Positions 34,062 to 42,299 of a stretch of DNA of 64,000 nucleotides are shown piece after piece (position 1 is the first letter of the stretch; every line of letters begins with the position of its first letter). Below the pieces are notes generated by a model that saw nothing but the letters and a program-made list of their open reading frames with translations, searched no databases and had not been told where the DNA came from. Source of the stretch: Streptomyces malachitofuscus (GTDB lineage Bacteria; Actinomycetota; Actinomycetes; Streptomycetales; Streptomycetaceae); contig NZ_BMUF01000003.1 in assembly GCF_014650055.1 (NCBI RefSeq), positions 186,001 to 250,000 on the forward strand. Reading direction: 5' to 3'. The position numbers and the translations under genes were made by a program.

Positions 34062-35708
34062 GTGCACACCCCCCACCCCCCTCGACCTCCCTACCCCCCG
34101 CCGGGCGGGGACCCCGGGGAATCCGACGAGGCCCTGGCCGTCCGGCTGCGGGGCCGCCCGGAGGGCGAGGCCGCCCACTCCGTCGCGCTGCTGACGGCGC
34201 GGCACTGGCAGCCGATGCAGGACTACGCGGCGGTCTGCCTCGCCTCGTCGGGGCAGACCGCCGCGATGGTCACCGCGGCCGCCCTGCACCGTGTCCTCGA
34301 CCGCGTCGCCGTCGGCGAATCGGCCGTCGCCCTGCGGCCGGTCCTGTTGGTGGGAGTGCGGGACACGGTCCGGGAGTGGGCCGCCGACGATCGAATAGCC
34401 GGAGTTCTGCCGGCGTTGCAGAAACCGGCCGGCGGGCGCGGCATGCGCGCGGCGACGACCATGACTCCGGAAAACCGCTCACTCGCTCATCGGGCTTTCC
34501 GCTCGCTGCCCGCACTCGCGCGCTGTTTGCTCTGGCATGTCGAGGTCGAGGCCGAGCCGATTTCCGTACCGGCCGGTCTGCTGGGCATGGATCCCGACAT
34601 CGCGTCGGGCGCACTCGAACAGGCTCGGGACAAATTCCGTCAGGCTTGTGTCCATGCCCATCAGGAACTGGCGCCGACGAAGGACTGCCGGTTCTACAAC
34701 CGTCTCCTCGACGTTCCCATCCGCCGGGGCGGGGCCCTGCTGCCGGACGTCCGGCAGCATCTGGCGGAGTGCCGCTACTGCCGGAACGCGGCGGAGCAAC
34801 TGAGCCACTTCGAGGGCGGTTTGGGCACGCTGATCGCCGAGGCGGTGCTCGGGTGGGGGGCCCGGCGCTATCTCGACTCACGCCCGGGACGCGCCACGGC
34901 GGGACCGCGGGCCGGACGGGCCGCCCGGCGCCGGCGCCGTGGCGGGGACGGGCCGTCCGGCAGCGGCCGGCACCGGCTGCTGTCCCGGATCCCCGTGCCC
35001 GACCGCCTCACGGGCATCGCGCTCCCCGACCCGGTGCGTTCCACCCGGACGCTGCTCACCGGCCTCGGCGCGGTGTCCGCCGGGGTGTTGGTGAGCGTGC
35101 TCATCGCCGGATCGTCCACCCCGGACGGCGGCGCGGCCGACCCGACGGGCTCGACCGGCGCCGGCGGCCGCGCGGCCGTGCCGTCCGCGTCCCCGCCCGG
35201 CGCGGCCGGGCTCCCCTCCGCGCCCGGGCGCACACGACTGCGCCACGTCGGCTCCGGACTGTGTCTGGACACCCGGGGCGAGCCCCAGGACGGTTCCGGG
35301 GCGCGGCTCGCGGAGTGCTCCTCGGAGTGGACCCAGCAGTGGACGTACGAGGACGACGGGCTGCTGCGCAGCGTGGCCGACCCCGGTCTGTGCCTGGACT
35401 CGCACAAGGACGCCGGTGTCGTCGTCCTCGGCACCTGTGCCGACACCGGGGACCGGCGCCGTGACGACGTGCGCTACGACCTCACCTTCCAGGGAGAGCT
35501 GCTGCCCCGCTGGGACGGACAGCTGGCCCTGACCCCCGCGGACCCCGACGCGAACGCCGACATCGTCGTCAAGGTGCGCGACCGGACGGTGGACCAGCGC
35601 TGGGCGGCCGAGCCGGTACGGACGACCACGGACTCGGACTCCCTGTCCATCACCGGGACGGACACCCCGCCGGCCCGTCAGGCGGACCTGACCGAGCCAC
35701 TGGCGTGA
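34062..35708 (+). CDS. Sigma-like/zinc/TM/ricin-B fusion protein
   Basis: This is a 548-aa protein, or longer if ATG 34029 is used; GTG 34062 has GGAAGGAA ~10 nt before. Residues 1-30 are Pro-rich. ~35-220 resembles a degenerate ECF sigma (EAAHSVALLTARHWQPMQDYAA, PALARCLLWHVEVE). A zinc motif QHLAECRYC (H233, C237, C240) recalls anti-sigma ZAS. One TM helix is at ~335-355 (GLGAVSAGVLVSVLIAG). After a Ser/Pro linker a ricin-B-like domain (HVGSGLCLDTRGEP, LCLDSHKDAG) binds carbohydrate outside. It looks like a membrane sensor joined to a sigma-like domain. This is inference. Confidence 0.72.
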   Translation: MHTPHPPRPPYPPPGGDPGESDEALAVRLRGRPEGEAAHSVALLTARHWQPMQDYAAVCLASSGQTAAMVTAAALHRVLDRVAVGESAVALRPVLLVGVRDTVREWAADDRIAGVLPALQKPAGGRGMRAATTMTPENRSLAHRAFRSLPALARCLLWHVEVEAEPISVPAGLLGMDPDIASGALEQARDKFRQACVHAHQELAPTKDCRFYNRLLDVPIRRGGALLPDVRQHLAECRYCRNAAEQLSHFEGGLGTLIAEAVLGWGARRYLDSRPGRATAGPRAGRAARRRRRGGDGPSGSGRHRLLSRIPVPDRLTGIALPDPVRSTRTLLTGLGAVSAGVLVSVLIAGSSTPDGGAADPTGSTGAGGRAAVPSASPPGAAGLPSAPGRTRLRHVGSGLCLDTRGEPQDGSGARLAECSSEWTQQWTYEDDGLLRSVADPGLCLDSHKDAGVVVLGTCADTGDRRRDDVRYDLTFQGELLPRWDGQLALTPADPDANADIVVKVRDRTVDQRWAAEPVRTTTDSDSLSITGTDTPPARQADLTEPLA

Positions 35709-35777
35709 GGGCGCGCGGCCGGGGCAGGCTTCCTCACGCCCCTGCCGGTCCGGGGCTCCGGCCCCGGATCCCGCTCC

Positions 35778-36953
35778 TCACCCGGTAGTGGCGCTGGAGA
35801 CGAGGTCGTCGGGGCCGGCCGTGGTCGGTGTGGTGTGGCCCGACAGGGCCAGGGTGAGGTCGAGCTCGGCCAGCAGGCAGCGGATGACGTGTTCCACGCC
35901 CGCCTGGCCGTCCAGGCCCAGCCCGTAGACGTACGGGCGTCCCAGCAGCACCGCCCGTGCGCCGAGGGCCAGCGCCTTGAAGACGTCGTCCCCGGTGCGC
36001 ACCCCGCTGTCGAACAGCACGGTGAGCCGGTCGCCGACGGCTTCCGCCACGCCGGGCAGCGCGTCCAGCGCCGCGACCGCCCCGGCCACCTGACGGCCGC
36101 CGTGGTTGGACACCACCACGCCGTCCATCCCCGCGTCGGCGGCGAGCCGGGCGTCGTCGGGGTGGAGCACGCCCTTGAGGACGATCGGGCCGTCCCAGTT
36201 CTCCCGCAGGAATGCCAGATCCGGCCAGGATTTGGCGGGGTCGGCGAACATGCCGACGAAGTGCATCACCGCCGCGTTCGGATCCTCCTGCACCGGCTTG
36301 GCCAGCCCGGCCGCGAACGCGGGGTCCGAGAAGTAGTTGGCGGTGCCCACCCCGTGCAGGAACGGCAGATACGCCTGGTCCAGGTCGCGCGGGCGCCAGG
36401 ACAGCAGGGGAGTGTCCAGGGTGACGACCAGCGCGGTGAACCCGGCCGCCTTCGCCCGGTTCAGGAAGCTCCGGGCCACCTCCACGTCCTTCGGCCAGTA
36501 GAGCTGGAACCAGCGTTCGGCCTCGCCCATCGCCTCCGCGACCTGCTCCATCGGCGTGCTGGACGCGGACGACAGGATGAAGGGAACCCCCTGCGCGGCG
36601 GCCGCCCGGGCGGCCGCGGACTCGGCGTCCGGATGCATGATCGACAGCACTCCGACCGGCGCCAGCGCCAGCGGCGCCGGCAGCGCGCGGCCCAGCACCT
36701 CCACCGACAGATCACGCTCGTGCACGGGCCGCAGCATGCGTGGCACGATCCGATGCCGTTCGAACGCGGCCCGGTTGGCGCGAGCGGTGCTGCCGTCCCC
36801 GGCGCTGCCGGCGACGTACCCGAACGGACCCGGGCCGAACCGCCGCTCGGCCATCTCCTCCAGTTGGCTCGGGTCGGTGGGCAGCCGGGGCACGGCGCCC
36901 GTCATCCCGTTCAGATAGATCTCGTACTGGAAGTCGGACCAGTGCTTCGCCAT
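35778..36953 (-). CDS. FMN-dependent alpha-hydroxy-acid oxidase (lactate 2-monooxygenase type)
   Basis: This is a 391-aa protein. The FMN barrel motifs are present: APVGVLSIMHPDAE, ILSSASSTPMEQV, LVVTLDTPLLSWRPRDLDQAYLPFLHG, the Lys in IVLKGVLHPDDA, the catalytic His in SNHGGRQ, and LFDSGVRTGDDVFKALALGARAVLLGRPYVY. The long insertion near residue 200 (LPFLHGVGTANYF) fits lactate 2-monooxygenase. It would turn lactate or a related acid into an oxidised/decarboxylated product. A palindrome at 36989-37008 lies 36 bp before its ATG. Confidence 0.88.
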   Translation of the reverse strand: MAKHWSDFQYEIYLNGMTGAVPRLPTDPSQLEEMAERRFGPGPFGYVAGSAGDGSTARANRAAFERHRIVPRMLRPVHERDLSVEVLGRALPAPLALAPVGVLSIMHPDAESAAARAAAAQGVPFILSSASSTPMEQVAEAMGEAERWFQLYWPKDVEVARSFLNRAKAAGFTALVVTLDTPLLSWRPRDLDQAYLPFLHGVGTANYFSDPAFAAGLAKPVQEDPNAAVMHFVGMFADPAKSWPDLAFLRENWDGPIVLKGVLHPDDARLAADAGMDGVVVSNHGGRQVAGAVAALDALPGVAEAVGDRLTVLFDSGVRTGDDVFKALALGARAVLLGRPYVYGLGLDGQAGVEHVIRCLLAELDLTLALSGHTTPTTAGPDDLVSSATTG

Positions 36954-36988
36954 CCGTCCCGCCTGTCTGCTCGGCCGTGTCGTCCCGA

Positions 36989-37008
36989 CGCATACTGGCC
37001 GGTATGCG
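36989..37008. promoter_or_regulatory. Imperfect 20-bp palindrome, candidate operator
   Basis: The arms CGCATAC and GTATGCG flank TGGCCG; only one pair is mismatched. It lies ~36 bp upstream of the lactate monooxygenase start (minus strand) and ~43 bp past the stop of the next gene, so it can control the former. I know no regulator with this site. Confidence 0.4.
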
Positions 37009-37050
37009 CGGTGTGCGTCCAGCGCCGGGTGACCGGGACTCCGGCGACGC

Positions 37051-37608
37051 TCAGCCGCCGTCGGCCGACGGTTCGTCCTGGCGGGGCTCGCCGTCCGGCC
37101 CCTGGGCCCGCACCCGCTGGACGTGCTCCAGCGACTCCCGCAGCTCGGTGAGCCAGTCGTCGGTGTGCCGCTGGACCAGACGCACGCACCAGGCCAGCGC
37201 GTCGCTGCGGCTCCGGGCCACCCCGCCCGCGATGAGGGTGTCGAGCACCTGACGCTCCGGCTGGCGCAGCCGGGTCATGACCGGCGCGGCGACATGGGTG
37301 AACAGGACGCGGCGGCCGTCGCACTCCACGCCCCAGGAGACCTTGCGGCCGAAGCGGTGCTCGGCGTCGCGTGCGACCGCGATCCGGTCCTCCCGGGTGC
37401 GCTCACGGAACTCCTGGACCCTGCCCTCGACCGCCGCCTCCCGTTCGGCCGGCGAGGTGTCCTCCGCCGACTCGGGGCCGGGAATCCGGCCGATCACCAG
37501 GATCTCCTCGCGGTCGACCGTGATCTCGGCCGGCCCTTCGAAGAGACCGTCGGGAAGCCGGCCCGCGAACCAGCCCCGCAGTTGTTCTCGTTGCTCGCTC
37601 GTAATCAT
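37051..37608 (-). CDS. Conserved protein with C-terminal RHH-like region
   Basis: This is a 185-aa protein. The N-terminus (SEQREQLRGWFAGRLPDGLFEGPAEITVDREEILVIGRIP) is an uncharacterised alpha/beta part; the middle is charged. The C-terminal ~55 residues (MTRLRQPERQVLDTLIAGGVARSRSDALAWCVRLVQRH) resemble a ribbon-helix-helix domain, so it may bind DNA. A perfect palindrome, GTAATGACCATTAC, abuts its ATG (37608), an ideal autoregulatory operator. M at 37641 and 37635 are in frame, but the ATG at 37608 begins the conserved part; its ribosome site is not clear. Confidence 0.6.
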   Translation of the reverse strand: MITSEQREQLRGWFAGRLPDGLFEGPAEITVDREEILVIGRIPGPESAEDTSPAEREAAVEGRVQEFRERTREDRIAVARDAEHRFGRKVSWGVECDGRRVLFTHVAAPVMTRLRQPERQVLDTLIAGGVARSRSDALAWCVRLVQRHTDDWLTELRESLEHVQRVRAQGPDGEPRQDEPSADGG

Positions 37609-37622
37609 GTAATGACCATTAC
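37609..37622. promoter_or_regulatory. Perfect 14-bp palindrome next to the start of the RHH-like gene
   Basis: GTAATG and CATTAC surround a central AC; the site adjoins the start ATG. The position suits repression by the gene's own product. Confidence 0.45.
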
Positions 37623-37931
37623 TCGCTTCCTTCATGAACACAAGGGGCCGCGGAACGGTCTGCCGACAGCAGAATCGGAATGTTTCAGGCCGATTAAGGA
37701 ACAGCGGTTATTCGGCCATCTGGCCACTTCGCATATGCGACGGCCGCCCGGTTACCGGGTCGAGCCTCGTTCGCTCTGTCACTTCACGCCACTGATTCAA
37801 CACGCAATGTTACTGAAATGTGCATGGTCGACGTGAGTTTCCGCCGGGGACTCGGCAGACTCCGGCACGCCGGTTCGGCACCACCGAGCACGGGCCGGCG
37901 ACCGACGAAACGAAGCGGAAGGATGCACACA
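37623..37931. promoter_or_regulatory. Regulatory region between the RHH-like gene and the inhibitor gene
   Basis: These 309 bp hold no gene. It is AT-richer than its surroundings. TGGCCACTTC at 37721 is a 9/10 match to the AdpA box TGGCSNGWWY; AdpA controls SSI-type inhibitor genes in Streptomyces, so the match is suggestive only. GGAAGG at 37917-37922 is the ribosome site of the inhibitor. Confidence 0.35.
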
Positions 37932-38366
37932 ATGCGGAACACCGCGCGCTGGGCCACCACCCTCGGCCTTACGGCCGCAGCCGTCTGCGCACCCCTGTCC
38001 GGGGCCGCGCTGGCTGCTCCGGGAGATGCCCCGTCCGCGCTCTACGCCCCCTCGGCCCTGGTGCTCACCGTGGGCCACGGCGACAGCGCGGCGACCGTCA
38101 CACCGGAACGCGCGGTCACCTTGACCTGTGCCCCCGGCCCCTCGGGCACCCACCCGGCCGCCGCATCGGCCTGCGCGGACCTGAACGACGTCGGAGGCAA
38201 CCTCGACGCCCTGACGATGCGAGAAGGCGTCTTCTGCACCAAGCAGTACGACCCGGTGCTCGTCACCGTCGACGGGGTGTGGCAGGGACAGCGCGTCTCC
38301 TACGAACGGATCTTCTCCAACATGTGCGTGATGAACGCTCACGGTTCGAGCGTCTTCGCGTTCTGA
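37932..38366 (+). CDS. sti1: Subtilisin-inhibitor-like (SSI) protease inhibitor
   Basis: This is a 144-aa precursor with a signal peptide ([20 protein letters not shown]) and a ~113-aa mature SSI domain ending in the family signature [11 protein letters not shown]. The Cys pairs ([28 protein letters not shown]) are present. The reactive-site loop reads CTKQYDPV, so P1 is Lys (Met in S. albogriseolus SSI), which predicts inhibition of trypsin-like rather than mainly subtilisin-like proteases. The ATG at 37932 follows GGAAGG; an ATG three codons earlier is also possible. The symbol is used by analogy with other Streptomyces. Confidence 0.9.
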   Translation: MRNTARWATTLGLTAAAVCAPLSGAALAAPGDAPSALYAPSALVLTVGHGDSAATVTPERAVTLTCAPGPSGTHPAAASACADLNDVGGNLDALTMREGVFCTKQYDPVLVTVDGVWQGQRVSYERIFSNMCVMNAHGSSVFAF

Positions 38367-38517
38367 GACCGGGATCGCACGGTTCCCGTGACCGCGCGGC
38401 GGCCCGCAGACTTGGGGAGTGCGAGCCCCCTCGCGGAACGTGCGATCTCGCGCAAGGAGGCCGACGGGCGGAGTGGGGCCGCCCGCCGGCCTCCGGGCTT
38501 TTCAGCGACCGGGCGGC

Positions 38518-38715
38518 CTACGCCCGGTCGCGGTGACTGGTGTCGCACCACGGATAGCGCCGACTGCGGCGACAGGTGCACAGCGCCACCCGGAAGCGGT
38601 CGGAGGACACCACCGTGCCGTCCTCCAGCTCCACCTCCACCGGCCCTTCCAGCAGCAGCGGCCCCTTGCGCTGCACGGTGACGCGTCGCGGGGCGTCAGA
38701 CGGGGAGTTCGGCAC
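38518..38715 (-). CDS. CDGSH iron-sulfur domain protein
   Basis: This is a 65-aa protein that is essentially one CDGSH-type [2Fe-2S] binding domain: CTCRRSRRYPWCDTSH provides the three Cys and the His ligand. The N-terminal strands (LLLEGPVEVELEDGTVVSSDRFRVAL) complete the fold. Such proteins bind a labile 2Fe-2S cluster and act in redox or Fe-S handling. The GTG at 38715 overlaps the methyltransferase gene's end by 20 bp, so both are in one unit with coupled translation. Confidence 0.87.
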   Translation of the reverse strand: MPNSPSDAPRRVTVQRKGPLLLEGPVEVELEDGTVVSSDRFRVALCTCRRSRRYPWCDTSHRDRA

Positions 38716-39349
38716 GGACCACCACCAGCTCTTCCTCGTTCTCCGCCGCGGGCAGCAGCCCCCGCTGCCGCAGCCACGGCTCCCGGTCCCGCAGCACCGG
38801 ACCGAACGCGATGCGCCGGCGCCGGGTCACCGCGGCCTTCATCCCCGCCGTCCGCAGCCCGCCGAGCGTCAGCTCCGGATCGCTGAGCGCGGACTGCACC
38901 AGCAGCAGCACACCGCCGGGCCGCAGCAGCGCCGGAGCCTCCCGGCAGATCCGGTCCAGGACGAGCCGCCCGTCGTCGCCCGCGTCCCAGGCCCGCGCCG
39001 GGCCGCGTGGCAGCCCGCGCCCCGCGGGAGCCGGGACGTACGGGGGATTGGCGAGGATCAGATCGAACATCCGGCCCCGCACCGGATCGAAGAGATTCCC
39101 GTGCCGGACCCGGACGGGCACACCGGCCCGCAGCGCGTTCAGCCGGGTCGCGCACACCGCACGCCACGACACGTCGACCGCGGTCACACGGCTGCCGCGC
39201 CGTGCGGCGGCCACCGCCAGCGCCCCCGAGCCGGTGCCCACGTCGAGCACGTCGGCTCCCCGTGGAACAGGTTCCTCGAGCAGGGCGCCGGCCAGCAGCG
39301 CGGTGTCCTCCTGGGGGGCGTAGACGCCCGGTGGTACGAGTGATTTCAC
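38696..39349 (-). CDS. HemK2/MTQ2-type class I methyltransferase
   Basis: This is a 217-aa protein. The SAM motifs are present: DVLDVGTGSGALAVAAARRG, AVDVSWRAVCATRLNALRAG, and the NPPY of DLILANPPYVPAP typical for glutamine/N-methyltransferases. The absence of the HemK N-terminal helical domain makes it like MTQ2/HemK2. It may methylate a release factor or another protein. The start GTG 39349 has no strong ribosome site; the gene is followed by the CDGSH gene (overlap 20 bp). Confidence 0.83.
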   Translation of the reverse strand: MKSLVPPGVYAPQEDTALLAGALLEEPVPRGADVLDVGTGSGALAVAAARRGSRVTAVDVSWRAVCATRLNALRAGVPVRVRHGNLFDPVRGRMFDLILANPPYVPAPAGRGLPRGPARAWDAGDDGRLVLDRICREAPALLRPGGVLLLVQSALSDPELTLGGLRTAGMKAAVTRRRRIAFGPVLRDREPWLRQRGLLPAAENEEELVVVRAELPV

Positions 39350-39371
39350 AGGCGGCCGAGTACCCCCGTGC

Positions 39372-40385
39372 TCAGGAGTTATGGGTGAACTCCTGGGGCA
39401 GGGGCGTGCGCAGGCAGGAGCGGCCCGCCCGCCAGTCGGCGAGCAGCCGGTCGCCGAGCAGGTCCTCGGTGAACACCGTGGCGTCCACACCGAAGGCGAT
39501 GTCCGGGGCGAGATGCGGTTCGTCCTCCAGCAGACCGCCGATGACGTCGTGCCGCACCACCTGCTCGTGCACCGCGTCCGCCTCCACGTGCTCGTCGTAG
39601 AAGTGCTCGGCGGCGGGACCCGCGCCCGTCCGGCGCATCGCCTCCGCGAGCCGCCGGGAACCGGGCGAGGAAGTGATTTCGACCGTCGCGAAGTGTCCCA
39701 CCAGGGCGCCCCTCAGGGAGCGGTGGAGACCGAAGAGCGACATGAGGTTCACCGTGACGAGGAGCTCCGCGCAGGCGGCGTCCAGGTAGCGGCCGTACGT
39801 CGTGTCCAGGCCCAGGTCCTCCATGAGGTCGGCGAACAGGCGGGCATGCACACGGTCGGCCCGGCCGCCGCCGTACTCGTCGAACTCCACCGCCGCCATC
39901 GCCGCCTTGGCCCGACCGCGCAGCCGGGGCAGCACCCAGGCGTGCGGGTCGGCCTCCTTGAGGTGGTAGAGCGAGCGCAGCGCGGCGTACTCGCGCAGCT
40001 GCCACAGCTCGCCCTTGTCGCGCAGGAAGTGACTGACGCCCGTGCCGTCCACCGGTTCCACCAGGATCCCGGCGAGCGCGTCGTCGACACCGTCGTGGCG
40101 CCGGGCGTCCGCGCGGAGCGCGGTGAGGAAGCGCCGCTCCAGGGCGGCACGGGTGCGCAGCAGTTCGGGCTCCCACTCCAGGTCCGGGGAGACGCCCTCG
40201 AACCCCCGGTAGTGGAGCTCGTAGCAGACGTACAGGGCGAGCTGGAGGTCGTCGCCGTACACGGGGGCGGCCGCGATGTCCTCCTCGGGAGGCAGCGGGC
40301 CGGTGCCCCGCAGATGGTCGACGACGGCCCGGCTGAGGGGGCCGCGCGGTTCGGGCAGCAGCGGTTCCGATCGGGGGTGTTCCAT
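39372..40385 (-). CDS. Iron-containing redox enzyme-like (haem-oxygenase-like diiron) protein
   Basis: This is a 337-aa protein. The helical sequence (LALYVCYELHYRGFEGVS, AMAAVEFDEYGGGRADRVH, LMSLFGLHRSLRGALVGHFATVEITSSPGSRRL, AAEHFYDEHVEADAVHEQVV) has the spaced Glu/His residues of the iron-containing redox enzyme family. It should bind a diiron site; the substrate is unknown. It has a perfect 22-bp palindrome right before the ATG and no ribosome site; a GGGTAC promoter would put the mRNA start ~3 nt upstream, i.e. leaderless. Confidence 0.75.
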   Translation of the reverse strand: MEHPRSEPLLPEPRGPLSRAVVDHLRGTGPLPPEEDIAAAPVYGDDLQLALYVCYELHYRGFEGVSPDLEWEPELLRTRAALERRFLTALRADARRHDGVDDALAGILVEPVDGTGVSHFLRDKGELWQLREYAALRSLYHLKEADPHAWVLPRLRGRAKAAMAAVEFDEYGGGRADRVHARLFADLMEDLGLDTTYGRYLDAACAELLVTVNLMSLFGLHRSLRGALVGHFATVEITSSPGSRRLAEAMRRTGAGPAAEHFYDEHVEADAVHEQVVRHDVIGGLLEDEPHLAPDIAFGVDATVFTEDLLGDRLLADWRAGRSCLRTPLPQEFTHNS

Positions 40386-40464
40386 GCCGTCCGGGTACCC
40401 GGACGGCGCACGGACACCCGCGTGCGCGTGGTTCCGGACGCCCTTCGGGGTACCCCATGTCGAC
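40386..40464. promoter_or_regulatory. Divergent promoter region with three palindromes and GGGTAC boxes
   Basis: Palindromes: a perfect 22-bp one at 40386-40407 (half GCCGTCCGGGT and its complement), GGGGTACCCC at 40447-40456, and CATGTCGACATG at 40456-40467. Minus strand: GGGT (40416-40419), 15 bp, GGGTAC (40395-40400). Plus strand: GGTT (40430-40433), 14 bp, GGGTAC (40448-40453). Both fit sigma-B-type promoters and would start transcription within a few nt of the ATGs at 40385 and 40465. Confidence 0.5.
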
Positions 40465-41073
40465 ATGAAGGCATTGGTGATCAACTGCACCCTCAAGAAG
40501 TCACCGGAGACCTCCAACACCGAGGCGCTCTTCCGGACCGTCACCGAGCAACTGGAGAAGGAGGGGGTGAGCGTCGACGTCGTTCGCGCGGTGGACCTCG
40601 ACATCGCCCCGGGCGTGGTCAGCGAGGCCGTGCACGAGGGCGACGACTGGCCGGACGTGCACGCGAAGATCCTGCAGTCCCGCATCCTCGTCATCGCCAC
40701 GCCGACCTGGCTCGGCCAGCCGTCGTCGGTCAGCAAACGGGTCCTGGAGCGGATGGACGCGATGCTGTCCGAGACCGACGACGAGGGCCGCCCGGTTGCC
40801 TACAACCGGGTCGCCGGGGTGGTCGTCACCGGGAACGAGGACGGCGCGCACCACGTCATCAGCGAGATCACCGGCGGTCTGCAGGACATCGGCTACACCA
40901 TCCCGGGGCAGGCGTGGACCTACTGGAACCAGGGCCCCGGCCCCGGACCGAGCTTCCTCGAGGGCGGCAGCGGCCACGACTGGTCCCGCAGGACGGGCCG
41001 TGCCATGGCCGCCAACCTGCTGGGCGTGGCCCGTGCCCTCGAGGCCCGTCCACTCGGCCCACCGCCGCAGTAG
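40465..41073 (+). CDS. Flavodoxin/NADPH-dependent FMN reductase-like protein
   Basis: This is a 202-aa protein. The FMN-binding start LVINCTLKKSPETSNTEAL, the flavodoxin-type ILVIATPTWLGQPSSVSKRVLERMD, and VAGVVVTGNEDGAHHVISEI are typical of the NAD(P)H:quinone/flavodoxin_2 family. It reduces FMN or quinones. Its mRNA appears leaderless, as no ribosome site lies before the ATG and a GGGTAC box lies 12 nt upstream. It is divergent to the diiron protein, with which it shares control. Confidence 0.83.
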   Translation: MKALVINCTLKKSPETSNTEALFRTVTEQLEKEGVSVDVVRAVDLDIAPGVVSEAVHEGDDWPDVHAKILQSRILVIATPTWLGQPSSVSKRVLERMDAMLSETDDEGRPVAYNRVAGVVVTGNEDGAHHVISEITGGLQDIGYTIPGQAWTYWNQGPGPGPSFLEGGSGHDWSRRTGRAMAANLLGVARALEARPLGPPPQ

Positions 41074-41079
41074 AAATCC

Positions 41080-41256
41080 CTAGTCGCCCCGGGACTCCTC
41101 CTGGGCCTCGGTGTTGGGGGTGATGGCGTCGCCGGCCTCACCGCGGTGACCGGGGGACCCGGTGGAGGCCTGGTCGCGGCGTTCGGCCTCCTCGACCTCG
41201 CGCAGCACCTCCTCCACCGCCGACTCGGGCTCTTTGCGGTCGTCCTGCTCGGACAC
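41080..41256 (-). CDS. Small acidic protein of unknown function (58 aa)
   Basis: This 58-aa protein starts at GTG after GAGAGGAGACACC, and begins SEQDDRKEPESAVEEVLREV followed by EEAERRDQASTGSP. It is highly acidic, likely helical at the start and disordered later. It lies 27 bp downstream of the Ppx/GppA gene on the same strand. It is shorter than typical annotated ORFs, but the strong ribosome site and amino-acid composition support it. No family is recognised. Confidence 0.55.
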   Translation of the reverse strand: MSEQDDRKEPESAVEEVLREVEEAERRDQASTGSPGHRGEAGDAITPNTEAQEESRGD

Positions 41257-41283
41257 GGTGTCTCCTCTCGTCGTACGTCTCGG

Positions 41284-42294
41284 TCAGCCGCGCGCGGTGG
41301 CGATGCGCAGGGGCACGGGGTCGGTGGCGGCCGCCTCCTTCTCGTTGAGGCGGGTGATCTCCGCCCACCAGGACGGCCCGTCCTCGATGTGGCGCAACAA
41401 CACCCCCTCACGCAGCGCCCAGGGGCAGATCGTCACCGTGCGCAGACCGGTCAGCTTCATCGCCGTGTGCGCCACCACCGCGCCCGCCAGGCTCTGCACG
41501 GACCGCGGCGCGGAGATCCCGGGCAGCCTGGCGCGCTCGGCGGCGGGCAGGGCGGCCAGCTGGTCGATCGCCACCCGCAGGTCCTCGCTGGACAGCTCCC
41601 GCTCCACGAACGGTCCGTGCCGTCCGGGCGCCGCCCCGCACAGCCGCCCCAGCTGCTGGAAGGTGCGGGAGGTGGCGACCGCCGTACGGGGGCCCTCCCA
41701 GCGGATCCGGGCCGCCGCGTCCCGCAGCTGGTGGCGCACCCGTCGGCGCAGGGCCCGCACCCGGTCGGGGGAGGGCGGGTCCTCCTGCTCGAAGTGCTCG
41801 TGCGTCAGCCGCGCCGCGCCCAGCGGCAGCGAGGCGGCGAAGTCGGGCAGCCTGCCGCGCCCGAAGGCGACCTCCAGTGACCCTCCGCCGATGTCCAGCA
41901 GCGCCAGCGGTCCGCAGCGCCAGCCCATCCAGCGGCGCGCCGCGAGGAACGTGAGCTCCGCCTCGACCTCGCCCGGCAGGGTGCACAGGTCGACACCCGT
42001 CCGCTCCCGGACCGTGCGCAGCACCTCCTGCCGGTTCGGGGCGCCGCGCACCACGGCCGTCGCGAAGGCCAGGGGGCCCGCCGCGCCCCAGCGCGCGGCG
42101 GTCCTGTTCGCCGCGGCCACGGCGTCCACCAGGTCCTCCACGGCCTGCTCCGGCACCGGCCCGCCCGGCGTGACCGACTCGGAGAGCCGCAGCCGCCACT
42201 TGGCGGTGTGCACCGGAAGGGGTGCACCGCCCTCGGTGTCCGACACGACGAGTCTGACGGTCTTCGATCCGACATCCACCACGCTGGTTCGCAT
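41284..42294 (-). CDS. Ppx/GppA-family exopolyphosphatase/guanosine pentaphosphatase
   Basis: This is a 336-aa protein of the short actinobacterial Ppx/GppA type. The ASKHA fold motifs are present: VVDVGSKTVRLVVSD at the start, FATAVVRGAPNRQEV, the second phosphate motif LLDIGGGSLEVAFG, and late SLAGAVVAHTAMKLTG. It may hydrolyse polyphosphate or pppGpp. The ATG at 42294 has no ribosome site but a GGGTAC box 9 nt ahead, so the mRNA is probably leaderless; the -35 is imperfect. Confidence 0.83.
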   Translation of the reverse strand: MRTSVVDVGSKTVRLVVSDTEGGAPLPVHTAKWRLRLSESVTPGGPVPEQAVEDLVDAVAAANRTAARWGAAGPLAFATAVVRGAPNRQEVLRTVRERTGVDLCTLPGEVEAELTFLAARRWMGWRCGPLALLDIGGGSLEVAFGRGRLPDFAASLPLGAARLTHEHFEQEDPPSPDRVRALRRRVRHQLRDAAARIRWEGPRTAVATSRTFQQLGRLCGAAPGRHGPFVERELSSEDLRVAIDQLAALPAAERARLPGISAPRSVQSLAGAVVAHTAMKLTGLRTVTICPWALREGVLLRHIEDGPSWWAEITRLNEKEAAATDPVPLRIATARG

Positions 42295-42299
42295 GGCCC

